From contig NZ_JAIOAB010000034.1 of assembly GCF_019890635.1 (NCBI RefSeq), positions 1-64,000 on the forward strand: a stretch of DNA of 64,000 bases. Reading direction: 5' to 3'. Under the pieces are notes generated by a model. That model worked only from the letters and a program-made list of their open reading frames with translations, made no database searches and was not told the DNA's origin. Shown piece by piece: positions 1-7,760 of this stretch. The first letter of the stretch is position 1, and each line of letters starts with the position of its first letter. Origin of the DNA: Streptomyces sennicomposti (GTDB taxonomy: Bacteria; Actinomycetota; Actinomycetes; Streptomycetales; Streptomycetaceae). The translations under genes and the position numbers were made by a program.

Positions 1-1
1 C

Positions 2-535
2 CTCCATCTGGGGGTGACGGAGGCGGGTCCGGCGTTCCAGGGGACGATCAAGTCGGCGGTGGCGTTCGGTGCGCTGTTGTCGCAGGGGATCGGGGACACG
101 ATCCGGGTGTCGTTGTCGGCGCCGCCGGCGGAGGAGGTGAAGGTCGGTATCCAGATCCTGGAGTCGTTGAATCTGCGGCAGCGGGGTCTGGAGATCGTGT
201 CGTGTCCGTCGTGCGGGCGGGCGCAGGTGGATGTGTACAAGCTGGCGGAGGAGGTCACGGCGGGTCTGACGGGCATGGAGGTGCCGTTGCGGGTCGCCGT
301 GATGGGGTGTGTCGTCAACGGTCCGGGCGAGGCGCGTGAGGCGGACCTGGGTGTGGCGTCGGGCAACGGCAAGGGGCAGATCTTCGTGAAGGGCGAGGTC
401 GTCAAGACCGTGCCGGAGTCGAAGATCGTGGAGACCCTGATCGAGGAAGCCATGAAGATCGCCGAGCAGATGGAGGAGAACGGCGTCACGGCGGACGCCT
501 CCGCCACCGGGACACCGACGGTGACGGTGAGTTGA
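2..535 (+). CDS. ispG: 4-Hydroxy-3-methylbut-2-en-1-yl diphosphate synthase, C-terminal part
   Basis: This is the 3' part of ispG (gcpE); the reading frame is already open at base 2, so the gene starts before the window. IspG is the cytosolic [4Fe-4S] enzyme that reductively opens methylerythritol cyclodiphosphate to HMBPP in the MEP isoprenoid pathway. The visible part has the HLGVTEAG segment, the cluster-binding cysteines in SCPSCGRAQ and the MGCVVNGPGEA motif, all intact. It lies 30 bp upstream of dxs on the same strand, the arrangement found in Streptomyces hopanoid clusters, where a second ispG/dxs pair supplies precursors for squalene. Identification is secure; paralogue status is inferred from context. 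Confidence 0.96.
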   Translation, partial: LHLGVTEAGPAFQGTIKSAVAFGALLSQGIGDTIRVSLSAPPAEEVKVGIQILESLNLRQRGLEIVSCPSCGRAQVDVYKLAEEVTAGLTGMEVPLRVAVMGCVVNGPGEAREADLGVASGNGKGQIFVKGEVVKTVPESKIVETLIEEAMKIAEQMEENGVTADASATGTPTVTVS

Positions 536-565
536 CGAACGGCACGGACCGAGAGGGGGCCCAGT

Positions 566-2512
566 GTGACCATTCTGGAGAACATCCGGGGACCACGCGA
601 CCTGAAGGCGCTGTCCGAGGCGGAACTCGGCGAACTGTCCGACGAGATACGTGACTTCCTGGTGCAGGCGGTCGCCAGGACCGGTGGTCACCTCGGGCCC
701 AACCTGGGGGTGGTGGAACTCACCGTCGCACTGCACCGGGTCTTCGAGTCGCCCGCCGACAGGATCCTGTGGGACACCGGCCACCAGAGCTATGTGCACA
801 AACTGCTGACAGGGCGTCAGGACTTCTCCAAGCTGCGCGGCAAGGGCGGCCTGTCCGGCTACCCCTCGCGCGAGGAGTCCGAGCACGACGTCATCGAGAA
901 CAGCCACGCCTCGACCGCGCTCGGCTGGGCCGACGGCCTCGCCAAGGCGCGCGACGTACGCGGGGAGAGCGGACACGTGGTCGCCGTCATCGGAGACGGC
1001 GCGCTGACCGGCGGCATGGCCTGGGAGGCGCTGAACAACATCGCCGCCGCCCGCGACCGGCCCCTGATCATCGTCGTCAACGACAACGAACGCTCCTACG
1101 CGCCGACCATCGGCGGCCTCGCCAACCACCTCGCCACCCTGCGCACCACCGACGGCTACGAGAAGTTCCTCGCCTGGGGCAAGGAGGTGCTCCAGCGCAC
1201 CCCGGTCGTCGGCGGCACCCTCTACGAGTCGCTGCACGGCGCCAAGAAGGGCTTCAAGGACGCCTTCGCCCCCCAGGGCATGTTCGAGGACCTGGGACTG
1301 AAGTACGTCGGCCCGATCGACGGGCACGACCTGCGCGCCCTGGAGTCGGCGCTGCGCCGCGCCAAACGCTTCCACGGGCCGGTCCTCGTGCACTGCCTCA
1401 CCGAGAAGGGCCGCGGCTACGAACCGGCCCTCGCCAACGAGGAGGACCACTTCCACACCGTCGGCGCGATGGACCCGCTCACCTGCGCCCCGCTCGCCCC
1501 GTCCGGCGGACCGTCCTGGACCTCCGTGTTCGGCGAGGAGATGGTCCGCATCGCCGAGGAGCGCGCGGACGTGGTGGCGATCACCGCCGCCATGCTGCAC
1601 CCGGTGGGCCTCGGCAAGTTCGCCGAGCGCTTCCCGGACCGGGTGTGGGACGTCGGCATCGCCGAGCAGCACGCGACCGTCTCCGCGGCCGGCCTCGCCA
1701 CCGGCGGACTGCACCCCGTCGTCGCCGTCTACGCCACCTTCATCAACCGCGCCTTCGACCAGCTCCTCATGGACGTGGCCCTGCACGGGTGCGGAGTCAC
1801 CTTCGTCCTGGACCGGGCCGGCGTCACCGGCACCGACGGCGCCTCCCACAACGGCATGTGGGACATGTCCGTCCTCCAGGTCGTCCCCGGGCTGCGCATC
1901 GCCGCGCCGCGCGACGCCGCCCAACTGCGCGCCCAGCTGCGCGAGGCCGTCGCCGTGGACGACGCGCCCACCCTGGTCCGCTTCCCCAAGGAGTCCGTCG
2001 GACCGGAGATCCCGGCCGTGGACCGGGTGGGCGGCATGGACGTCCTGCACCGGGCCGGGCGGCCCGAGGTGCTGCTCGTCGCCGTCGGCGTGATGGCGCC
2101 CGTCTGCCTCCAGGCCGCCGAACTGCTCGAGGCGCGCGGCATCGGCTGCACGGTCGTCGACCCGCGCTGGGTCAAACCCGTCGACCCCGCCCTGCCGGGC
2201 CTCGCCGCCGGACACCGGCTGGTGGCCGTCGTGGAGGACAACAGCCGGGCGGCCGGCGTCGGCTCCGCCGTCTCCCTGGCCCTCGGCGACGCCGAAGTGG
2301 ACGTGCCCGTACGGCGGTTCGGCATCCCCGAGCAGTTCCTCGCGCACGCCAAGCGCGCCGAGGTGCTCGCCGACATCGGGCTGACGCCGGTCGAGATCGC
2401 CGGCCGGATCAGCGCGAGCCTCGCCGTACGGGAGCAGAGCGCGGACGTACCGGCCCCGCGGTCCGCCGACGCGGCCGGGACCCCCATGCCAGTCAAGGAG
2501 ACAACTGAATGA
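566..2512 (+). CDS. dxs: 1-Deoxy-D-xylulose-5-phosphate synthase
   Basis: Dxs is a thiamine-diphosphate enzyme of 648 residues that condenses pyruvate with glyceraldehyde 3-phosphate, the first step of the MEP pathway. The protein has the early GGHLGPNLGVVELT segment, the DTGHQSYVHKLLTGR motif, the GDGALTGGMAWEALNN ThDP/Mg motif near residue 145, the GIAEQHA catalytic-glutamate motif and the DRAGVTGTDGASHNG segment. The GTG start follows a GAGAGGGG ribosome site. Its stop overlaps the next ATG as ATGA, so translation is coupled to the aminotransferase. Between ispG and a hopanoid-type aminotransferase it probably serves hopanoid supply rather than being the only Dxs. Confidence 0.97.
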   Translation: MTILENIRGPRDLKALSEAELGELSDEIRDFLVQAVARTGGHLGPNLGVVELTVALHRVFESPADRILWDTGHQSYVHKLLTGRQDFSKLRGKGGLSGYPSREESEHDVIENSHASTALGWADGLAKARDVRGESGHVVAVIGDGALTGGMAWEALNNIAAARDRPLIIVVNDNERSYAPTIGGLANHLATLRTTDGYEKFLAWGKEVLQRTPVVGGTLYESLHGAKKGFKDAFAPQGMFEDLGLKYVGPIDGHDLRALESALRRAKRFHGPVLVHCLTEKGRGYEPALANEEDHFHTVGAMDPLTCAPLAPSGGPSWTSVFGEEMVRIAEERADVVAITAAMLHPVGLGKFAERFPDRVWDVGIAEQHATVSAAGLATGGLHPVVAVYATFINRAFDQLLMDVALHGCGVTFVLDRAGVTGTDGASHNGMWDMSVLQVVPGLRIAAPRDAAQLRAQLREAVAVDDAPTLVRFPKESVGPEIPAVDRVGGMDVLHRAGRPEVLLVAVGVMAPVCLQAAELLEARGIGCTVVDPRWVKPVDPALPGLAAGHRLVAVVEDNSRAAGVGSAVSLALGDAEVDVPVRRFGIPEQFLAHAKRAEVLADIGLTPVEIAGRISASLAVREQSADVPAPRSADAAGTPMPVKETTE

Positions 2513-3891
2513 CCACGGAGTTCGACCTCGGGGCCCTGCTGGCCGAGCGGGGAGCCGAGCGCTACGAGCTGCACACCCGGCACCTCAACCACCAGCTGCC
2601 GCGCATGCTGCACACCATCGGCTTCGACAAGGTGTACGAGCGGGCCGAGGGCGCCTACTTCTGGGACGCGGACGGCAACGACTACCTGGACATGCTCTCC
2701 GGGTTCGGCGTGATGGGCCTCGGCCGCCACCACCCCGTCGTCCGCAAGGCGCTGCACGACGTCCTGGACGCCCAGCTCGCCGACCTGACCCGGTTCGACT
2801 GCCAGCCGCTGCCCGGCCTGCTGGCCGAGCGGCTGCTCGCCCACAGCCCGCATCTGGACCGCGTGTTCTTCGGCAACAGCGGCACCGAGGCGGTGGAGAC
2901 CGCGCTGAAGTTCGCCCGCCGCGCCACCGGCCGGCCGCGCGTCCTGTACTGCGAGCACTCCTTCCACGGCCTGACCACCGGCTCGCTGTCCGTCAACGGC
3001 GAGGAGGGCTTCCGGGACGGCTTCGCCCCGCTGCTGCCCGACACCGCCGTACCCCTCGGCGACCTCGACGCGCTCGCCCGCGAGCTGAAGAAGGGCGACG
3101 TGGCCGCCCTGATCGTCGAGCCGATCCAGGGCAAGGGCGTGCACGAGACCCCGCCCGGCTATCTGCGGGCCGCGCAGGAGCTGCTGCACCGGCACAAGGC
3201 GCTGCTCATCGCCGACGAGGTGCAGACCGGCCTCGGCCGCACCGGCGACTTCTACGCCTACCAGCACGAGGACGGCGTCGAACCGGACCTGGTGTGCGTC
3301 GCCAAGGCCCTGTCCGGCGGCTATGTGCCGGTCGGCGCCACCCTCGGCAAGGACTGGATCTTCAAGAAGGTCTACTCCTCCATCGACCGGGTGCTGGTGC
3401 ACTCGGCGAGCTTCGGGTCCAACGCGCAGGCGATGGCCGCGGGCCTGGCCGTGCTGTCGGTCATGGAGAACGAGCAGATCGTCGCCAACGCCCGCGCCAC
3501 CGGCGAACTGCTGAAGTCCCGGCTGACGGAGCTGAAGGACAAGTACGAGCTGCTCGCCGACGTGCGCGGCCGGGGCCTGATGATCGGCATCGAGTTCGGC
3601 CGGCCCAAGTCGCTGAAGCTGCGCAGCCGGTGGACCATGCTCCAGGCGGCCCGCAAGGGCCTGTTCGCGCAGATGGTCGTCGTCCCGCTGCTCCAGCGGC
3701 ACCGGATCCTCACCCAGGTCTCCGGCGACCACCTGGAGGTGATCAAGCTGATCCCGCCGCTGATCGTCGGCGAGAAGGAGGTGGACCGGTTCGTGGACGC
3801 CTTCACCGCCGTGATGGACGACGCGCACGACGGCGGACTGATGTGGGACTTCGGGAAGACGCTGGTCAAACAGGCCGTCGCCAACCGCTGA
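2509..3891 (+). CDS. Class III aminotransferase of hopanoid cluster (HpnO type)
   Basis: A PLP-dependent fold type I, class III aminotransferase (460 residues; acetylornithine/ornithine aminotransferase superfamily). The GNSGTEAVETALKFAR segment binds the cofactor phosphate, LLIADEVQTGLGRTG carries the conserved aspartate, and the lysine in CVAKALSGGYVPVGA is the expected Schiff-base residue. Genes of this type beside shc/hpnH/ispG/dxs are annotated HpnO, which converts a bacteriohopanetetrol-type intermediate to aminobacteriohopanetriol. The squalene-hopene cyclase end of the cluster would lie before the window, so the hopanoid role rests on the ispG-dxs-aminotransferase order, which as I recall is also that of S. 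coelicolor SCO6767-6769. The start overlaps dxs by 4 bp. Confidence 0.85.
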   Translation: MTTEFDLGALLAERGAERYELHTRHLNHQLPRMLHTIGFDKVYERAEGAYFWDADGNDYLDMLSGFGVMGLGRHHPVVRKALHDVLDAQLADLTRFDCQPLPGLLAERLLAHSPHLDRVFFGNSGTEAVETALKFARRATGRPRVLYCEHSFHGLTTGSLSVNGEEGFRDGFAPLLPDTAVPLGDLDALARELKKGDVAALIVEPIQGKGVHETPPGYLRAAQELLHRHKALLIADEVQTGLGRTGDFYAYQHEDGVEPDLVCVAKALSGGYVPVGATLGKDWIFKKVYSSIDRVLVHSASFGSNAQAMAAGLAVLSVMENEQIVANARATGELLKSRLTELKDKYELLADVRGRGLMIGIEFGRPKSLKLRSRWTMLQAARKGLFAQMVVVPLLQRHRILTQVSGDHLEVIKLIPPLIVGEKEVDRFVDAFTAVMDDAHDGGLMWDFGKTLVKQAVANR

Positions 3892-3956
3892 GGGACGCTC
3901 TTCGGAGCCGCTGAGCGGGACCCGGGCGGACCGGGCCATGGGACCTCGCCCGGCTT

Positions 3957-3992
3957 TTGCCTCTGAGGCAAGAAATTTGCCGCAGAGGCAAA
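3957..3992. promoter_or_regulatory. Double inverted-repeat operator before the XRE-cupin gene
   Basis: Two inverted repeats lie end to end 20-55 bp before the regulator start: TTGCC-N5-GGCAA at 3957-3971 and TTTGCC-N5-GGCAAA at 3976-3992. The 5-bp half-sites alternate every 10 bp, so a bound protein would meet all of them on one DNA face. The position fits autoregulation by the XRE-cupin protein. The same half-site array occurs at 7612-7636. Confidence 0.7.
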
Positions 3993-4011
3993 GCTGCGGC
4001 TGAATGGAGGC

Positions 4012-4635
4012 ATGAGCTCCTCCGAGTCCGAACCCTCGGCGAGGCCGGCCGACAACCTGCCCGCCGTCGCGCCCCAGCTGCGTGCGCTGCGCCGCCGCGC
4101 CTCCCTCACCCTGGAGGCCGCGGCCCGCGCCGCCGGGCTGTCGCCCGCCCACCTCTCCCGGCTGGAGACCGGACAGCGCCAGCCCTCGCTGCCGATGCTG
4201 CTCGCCCTGGCCCGTGTCTACGGTACGACGGTCTCCGAACTGCTCGGCGAGACGGTCGCCGACCGGGACGCGATCGTGCGCGCCGGGGACATGGAACCCA
4301 CCCGGGCCGGCGGCTGGACGTACTGGCAGGCCGGCTCGCCCGGCCGCGGGATGCAGTCCCTGCGGGTGCGCGTCCCGCACGGCTCCCAGGGCGACATCGT
4401 CCGCGTCCACCCCGGCGAGGAATGGCTGTACGTCCTCAAGGGGCGGCTCAGGCTGCGCCTCGGCGACACCTCGTACCTGCTGGCGCCGGGGGACAGCGCG
4501 CACTTCGACTCGCTGACCCCGCACCGGATCGCCGCCGAGGACCCCGACGGGCTCGAGCTGCTCTTCGTCCACACCCTGCTGCAGAGTCCCACGGCCGCGC
4601 TGTGCCTGGGCCCCCACACCGGAGACACGCCATGA
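4012..4635 (+). CDS. XRE-family regulator with C-terminal cupin domain
   Basis: A 207-residue transcription regulator with an N-terminal helix-turn-helix (about residues 22-78, including the recognition-helix stretch AGLSPAHLSRLETGQRQPS) and a C-terminal cupin-2 barrel (about 110-200, with HPGEEWLYVLKGRLRL and a later PHR). Proteins of this build usually sense a small ligand through the cupin and repress or activate a short list of targets. Two strong inverted repeats directly upstream suggest autoregulation. The GGAGG lies only 1 nt from the ATG, closer than usual, but no better in-frame start is present. It is coupled to the next small membrane-protein gene by an ATGA overlap. The ligand is unknown. 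Confidence 0.9.
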   Translation: MSSSESEPSARPADNLPAVAPQLRALRRRASLTLEAAARAAGLSPAHLSRLETGQRQPSLPMLLALARVYGTTVSELLGETVADRDAIVRAGDMEPTRAGGWTYWQAGSPGRGMQSLRVRVPHGSQGDIVRVHPGEEWLYVLKGRLRLRLGDTSYLLAPGDSAHFDSLTPHRIAAEDPDGLELLFVHTLLQSPTAALCLGPHTGDTP

Positions 4636-4751
4636 CCGACATGGAAGAGAAGTTCCCCCGCGCCCTGTGGGTCCGGCTCATCATCTACATCGCCGTCGGG
4701 CACGTCTTCGCCGCCTTCATCTGGCTGCTGTTCGAGGTCGGCGCCAAGTAG
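4632..4751 (+). CDS. 39-residue single-pass membrane protein
   Basis: A very short gene, missed by length cut-offs, encoding MTDMEEKFPRALWVRL followed by one hydrophobic helix (about residues 16-35) and a short GAK tail. The ATG overlaps the stop codon of the XRE-cupin gene, so the two are translationally coupled. The same pair of a cupin regulator and a tiny hydrophobic protein follows the hopanoid genes in other Streptomyces (I recall DUF6126 for this family, not checked). Its function is unknown; it may tether or modulate the regulator at the membrane. Confidence 0.85.
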   Translation: MTDMEEKFPRALWVRLIIYIAVGHVFAAFIWLLFEVGAK

Positions 4752-4837
4752 CGGGCGCGCCGCGCCGAGGGGCGGGCGAGCGATGCCCGGGGGGCGGACG
4801 GTTCAGGCCGCCCCCTGCGCCGGACCGGGCCCGCCGG

Positions 4838-5635
4838 TCAGTCCAGCAGGCGCTCGCGCAGCCGCTCCCGGGTCGCCGGGGCGAGCCGCAGGCCCTGCTC
4901 CAGATACGCGTCCACGCCGCCCCAGGTCTCCTCGATGGTCTCCAGGGCGGCCGTCAGATACTCGGCGCGCGCGTCGAACAGCGGGCTGAGCAGCTCCATG
5001 ACCTCGGGGGAGTACGCCGAGGGCGAGGTGCTGGAGCGGTGCACCTTGTAGCGGCGGTGCTTGGCGTTCGACTCCAGGTAGTCCGCGACGATCGCGTCCC
5101 GCTCCACCCCGAGGGCGAGCAGGGTCACGGCGATGGACAGGCCCGCGCGGTCCTTGCCCGCCGCGCAGTGCATCAGCGCCGGGACGCTGTCCTCGGCGAT
5201 GGCGTGCAGCACCCGCGAGTGCTCGCCGGTGCGCTCCTTGACGATCGTGCGGTACGAGGCGATCATCCGGGCCTCGCCCTTGCCGTCGGCCAGGATCGAC
5301 CGCAGCTGGTCCAGATCGCCGTCGCGGACCATCTTCCAGAACTCCGCGCCGTCGGCCGGGTCGCTCAGCGGCAGGTTGACGTTGCGCACGCCGGGCAGCT
5401 CGACGTCCGGGCCCTCCAGCCTGCGGTCGGCCGCGTTGCGGAAGTCGAAGACGGTGTGCAGCCCCAGCGAGGCGAGGAACACCGCGTCCTTCGCGGTGGC
5501 GTGCGCGAGATGGCCGCTGCGGAACAGCACCCCGTGCCGCACCCGCCGTCCGTCCACCGTGGGCAGCCCGCCCACATCGCGGAAGTTGCGCACTCCGGCC
5601 AGCTCGGGCTCGGTCGACGGGACCTGCTGCGTCAC
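4838..5635 (-). CDS. Tyrosine-protein phosphatase (DSP/IphP-like)
   Basis: A 265-residue cytosolic phosphatase. The signature HCAAGKDRAG gives the CX5R loop with Cys157 as nucleophile and Arg163, and GVRNFRDVGGLPT near the N terminus is the usual opening of bacterial tyrosine phosphatases of the IphP/LipA type. GTG at 5635 was chosen because GGGAGGAG lies just upstream of it; a start at 5665 would put that ribosome site inside the gene. The substrate (phosphotyrosine protein or phosphoinositide) cannot be told from sequence. It is a single gene, convergent with the hopanoid operon and divergent from the SGNH hydrolase gene. Confidence 0.9.
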   Translation of the reverse strand: MTQQVPSTEPELAGVRNFRDVGGLPTVDGRRVRHGVLFRSGHLAHATAKDAVFLASLGLHTVFDFRNAADRRLEGPDVELPGVRNVNLPLSDPADGAEFWKMVRDGDLDQLRSILADGKGEARMIASYRTIVKERTGEHSRVLHAIAEDSVPALMHCAAGKDRAGLSIAVTLLALGVERDAIVADYLESNAKHRRYKVHRSSTSPSAYSPEVMELLSPLFDARAEYLTAALETIEETWGGVDAYLEQGLRLAPATRERLRERLLD

Positions 5636-5870
5636 GGGAACTCCTCCCTGTCGGCCCCGCTCCACGGCTCGTCGGCGGGCGCGCTACGACGATACGACAT
5701 GGCTTCCCGGGGCAACGATGTGTCGGCGGCCACGCGCCCCACCTGCCCCGTCATCGCCCGGCACCGTGTATTCCCGGATGATCCAGGAAGTTGAAGTGGC
5801 TTATCTCACCGACCGTCAACCCCTTCCTACGGTCGCGTAAGTCACATTCCAAGGTGAATCATGGGCCGAC

Positions 5871-6689
5871 GTGGCAGACGATTCGAAGAGTGACAGCGCA
5901 GCAGTGATCGGGTCGTACGTGGCGGTGGGGGACAGCTTCACCGAGGGCGTCGGCGACCCCGGCCCCGACGGGGCGTTCGTCGGCTGGGCCGACCGGTTCG
6001 CCGTCCTGCTCGCGGACCGCCGTCCCGAGGGCGACTTCCGGTACACGAACCTCGCCGTACGGGGGAAGCTGCTCGACCAGATCGTGGCGGACCAGGTGCC
6101 CCGGGCCGTGGAACTCGCCCCCGACCTCGTCACGTTCTGCGCGGGCGGCAACGACATCATCCGGCCCGGCACCGACCCGGACGACGTGGCCGAACGGTTC
6201 GAGAAGGCGGTGGCCCAACTCGCCGCCGTGGCCGGCACCGTCATGGTGACCACCGGCTTCGACACCCGCGGGGTGCCCCTGCTCAAGCATCTGCGCGGCA
6301 AGATCGCGACGTACAACGGGCATGTGCGGGCCGTCGCCGACCGCTACGGCTGCCCGGTGCTGGACCTGTGGTCCCTGCGGGCGGTCCAGGACCGTCGGGC
6401 CTGGGACCACGACCGCCTGCACCTGTCGCCCGAGGGGCACACACGTGTGGCGCTGCGCGCCGGGCAGGTCCTCGGTCTGGAGATCCCGGCCGACCCCGAG
6501 CAGCCCTGGCCGCCGCTGCCGCCGCGCGGCACCCTGGAGGTCCGCCGCGACGACGTGCACTGGGCGCGCGAGTACCTGGTCCCGTGGATCGGCCGCCGCC
6601 TGCGCGGCGAGTCCTCGGGCGACCATGTGACGGCGAAGGGCACGCTGTCGCCGGACGACATCAAGTCGCGTATCGCCGCGGTGGCCTGA
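5871..6689 (+). CDS. SGNH/GDSL-family hydrolase
   Basis: A 272-residue SGNH hydrolase with the block I serine in VAVGDSFTEGVGD, the GGND block III motif and the C-terminal catalytic pair in DHDRLHLSPEGH. There is no signal peptide, so it should act in the cytoplasm as an esterase or lipase-like enzyme of unknown substrate. The GTG start is preceded by AAGGTG at 5851; the nearby ATG at 5861 is in another frame and stops after ten codons. It stands alone between divergent and convergent neighbours. Confidence 0.9.
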   Translation: MADDSKSDSAAVIGSYVAVGDSFTEGVGDPGPDGAFVGWADRFAVLLADRRPEGDFRYTNLAVRGKLLDQIVADQVPRAVELAPDLVTFCAGGNDIIRPGTDPDDVAERFEKAVAQLAAVAGTVMVTTGFDTRGVPLLKHLRGKIATYNGHVRAVADRYGCPVLDLWSLRAVQDRRAWDHDRLHLSPEGHTRVALRAGQVLGLEIPADPEQPWPPLPPRGTLEVRRDDVHWAREYLVPWIGRRLRGESSGDHVTAKGTLSPDDIKSRIAAVA

Positions 6690-6859
6690 CGTAGCGTCAG
6701 CGGGGCGGAGGGGCTTACGGGACCCGGACGGGGGTCCCGCGGCCCCGTGGCCCCGTGGCCCAGGCTCCTGCCGTCGCCGTCGCCGTCGCCGTCGCCGCGC
6801 CGCGGCACGAGCGTTGCGTGCCCCCGTCGCCGGACGCCGTCGGCGCGCGCCGCGGTCAT

Positions 6860-6965
6860 GGGGCCTGCGGCCCCCGCCTGTGCGTGTCACCGCCGTGCGG
6901 CGCCGGAGGGCCTGCGGCTCCGCCGCGTGTCGTCGCCCTGCCGCGCGCACGGGGCCTGCGGCCCG
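6860..6965. repeat. Three copies of a GGGCCTGCGGCCC hairpin between convergent genes
   Basis: Three near-identical palindromes centred near 6867, 6913 and 6957, spaced 44-46 bp, sit between the 3' ends of the SGNH hydrolase gene and the TetR gene. A GCCGTC hexamer run lies just before them (about 6770-6797). They may act together as a bidirectional terminator, or be a small local duplication; there is no T-run. The rest of 6690-6974 holds no convincing gene. Confidence 0.6.
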
Positions 6966-6974
6966 TCCCGCAGG

Positions 6975-7592
6975 TCACCGGGCCGAGGTCAGCGCCTCGC
7001 GGTCCAGGCCGAGTTCCCGGAGCAGGGCGTCGTCCACCCACTCCTGGGCGCGGGCCCGGGCGACCGTGCCGCCGTACGAGGTCAGCTGGACGGCCAGTCC
7101 GTCCAGGAGCGCGGTCAGCCGCAGAGCGGCGCCGGCCGGGTCCGGGCAGCAGAACTCGCCCGCCGCCACGCCCTCGGCCAGCACCTCGGTCAGGGCCGCC
7201 TTCCACTCCCGGTCGAGGTCCCGCGCCACCTCGCGCAGGGCCGGCTCGCGCAGCGCGGCCGCCCACCCCTCGATCCACAGCCGCCAGCCCTTGGCCGTAC
7301 CGGTGGGCGCGTACCAGCGCACGGCGGCCCGCAGCCGGCGCAGCGCCGTCGTGCGCCGGCCGAGCAGCTTGCGCAGATGCGCGAGGTCGTCCTCGGCGGC
7401 GTGCGCGAACGCGGCGGAGACCAGCTTCTCCTTGGTGGAGAAGTGGTAGAGGACCAGCGCGTTGCTCACGCCGAGCACCGAGGCCACGTCGGCGATCCGC
7501 ACCGCCGCCACGCCCCGGGCCTCGATCTGCTCGATGGCGGCCCGCAGCAACTCCTCGCGCCGCTCAGCCACGCTCAACCGCAATCTCGCCAC
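6975..7592 (-). CDS. TetR/AcrR-family transcriptional regulator (BetI-like)
   Basis: A 205-residue TetR-family repressor. The N-terminal 55 residues form the DNA-binding domain (RREELLRAAIEQIEARG, then the recognition stretch LGVSNALVLYHFSTKEKLV); the remainder is the helical ligand/dimerisation domain, with a BetI-like C terminus. The GTG start has AGGGTGA six bases upstream. It diverges from an MBL-fold hydrolase gene. The intergenic region holds inverted repeats at 7612-7636, placed where an autorepressor would bind. The ligand is unknown. Confidence 0.92.
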   Translation of the reverse strand: MARLRLSVAERREELLRAAIEQIEARGVAAVRIADVASVLGVSNALVLYHFSTKEKLVSAAFAHAAEDDLAHLRKLLGRRTTALRRLRAAVRWYAPTGTAKGWRLWIEGWAAALREPALREVARDLDREWKAALTEVLAEGVAAGEFCCPDPAGAALRLTALLDGLAVQLTSYGGTVARARAQEWVDDALLRELGLDREALTSAR

Positions 7593-7611
7593 GCCGTCAC
7601 CCTAACGGGTG

Positions 7612-7636
7612 TTGCCCGAGAGGCAATCGAATTGCC
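7612..7636. promoter_or_regulatory. Operator of TTGCC-N5-GGCAA-N5-TTGCC form before TetR gene
   Basis: Half-sites TTGCC (7612-7616), GGCAA (7622-7626) and TTGCC (7632-7636) alternate every 10 bp, 20-44 bp upstream of the TetR start and about 125 bp from the divergent MBL gene. The last two form GGCAATCGAATTGCC, a 6-3-6 inverted repeat. The half-sites and their spacing are the same as in the operator before the XRE-cupin gene at 3957-3992. Confidence 0.65.
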
Positions 7637-7760
7637 GTCCCGCACGGAAGGCCCGCACCGGGAGGGACGGGCCGGGCGGCGCCGCACGAACCGGAGGCGG
7701 AGTCCGGTTGCCGCGGGCTCCGTTCATAATGGAAACCTGACCGACCCCACTGGAGGTACC

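Noticed and set aside
1729..4617. 962-codon open frame on the minus strand across dxs and the aminotransferase gene
   Set aside because: It is antisense to two certain genes and reads as composition-driven Arg/Gly/Ala-rich sequence with no domain.
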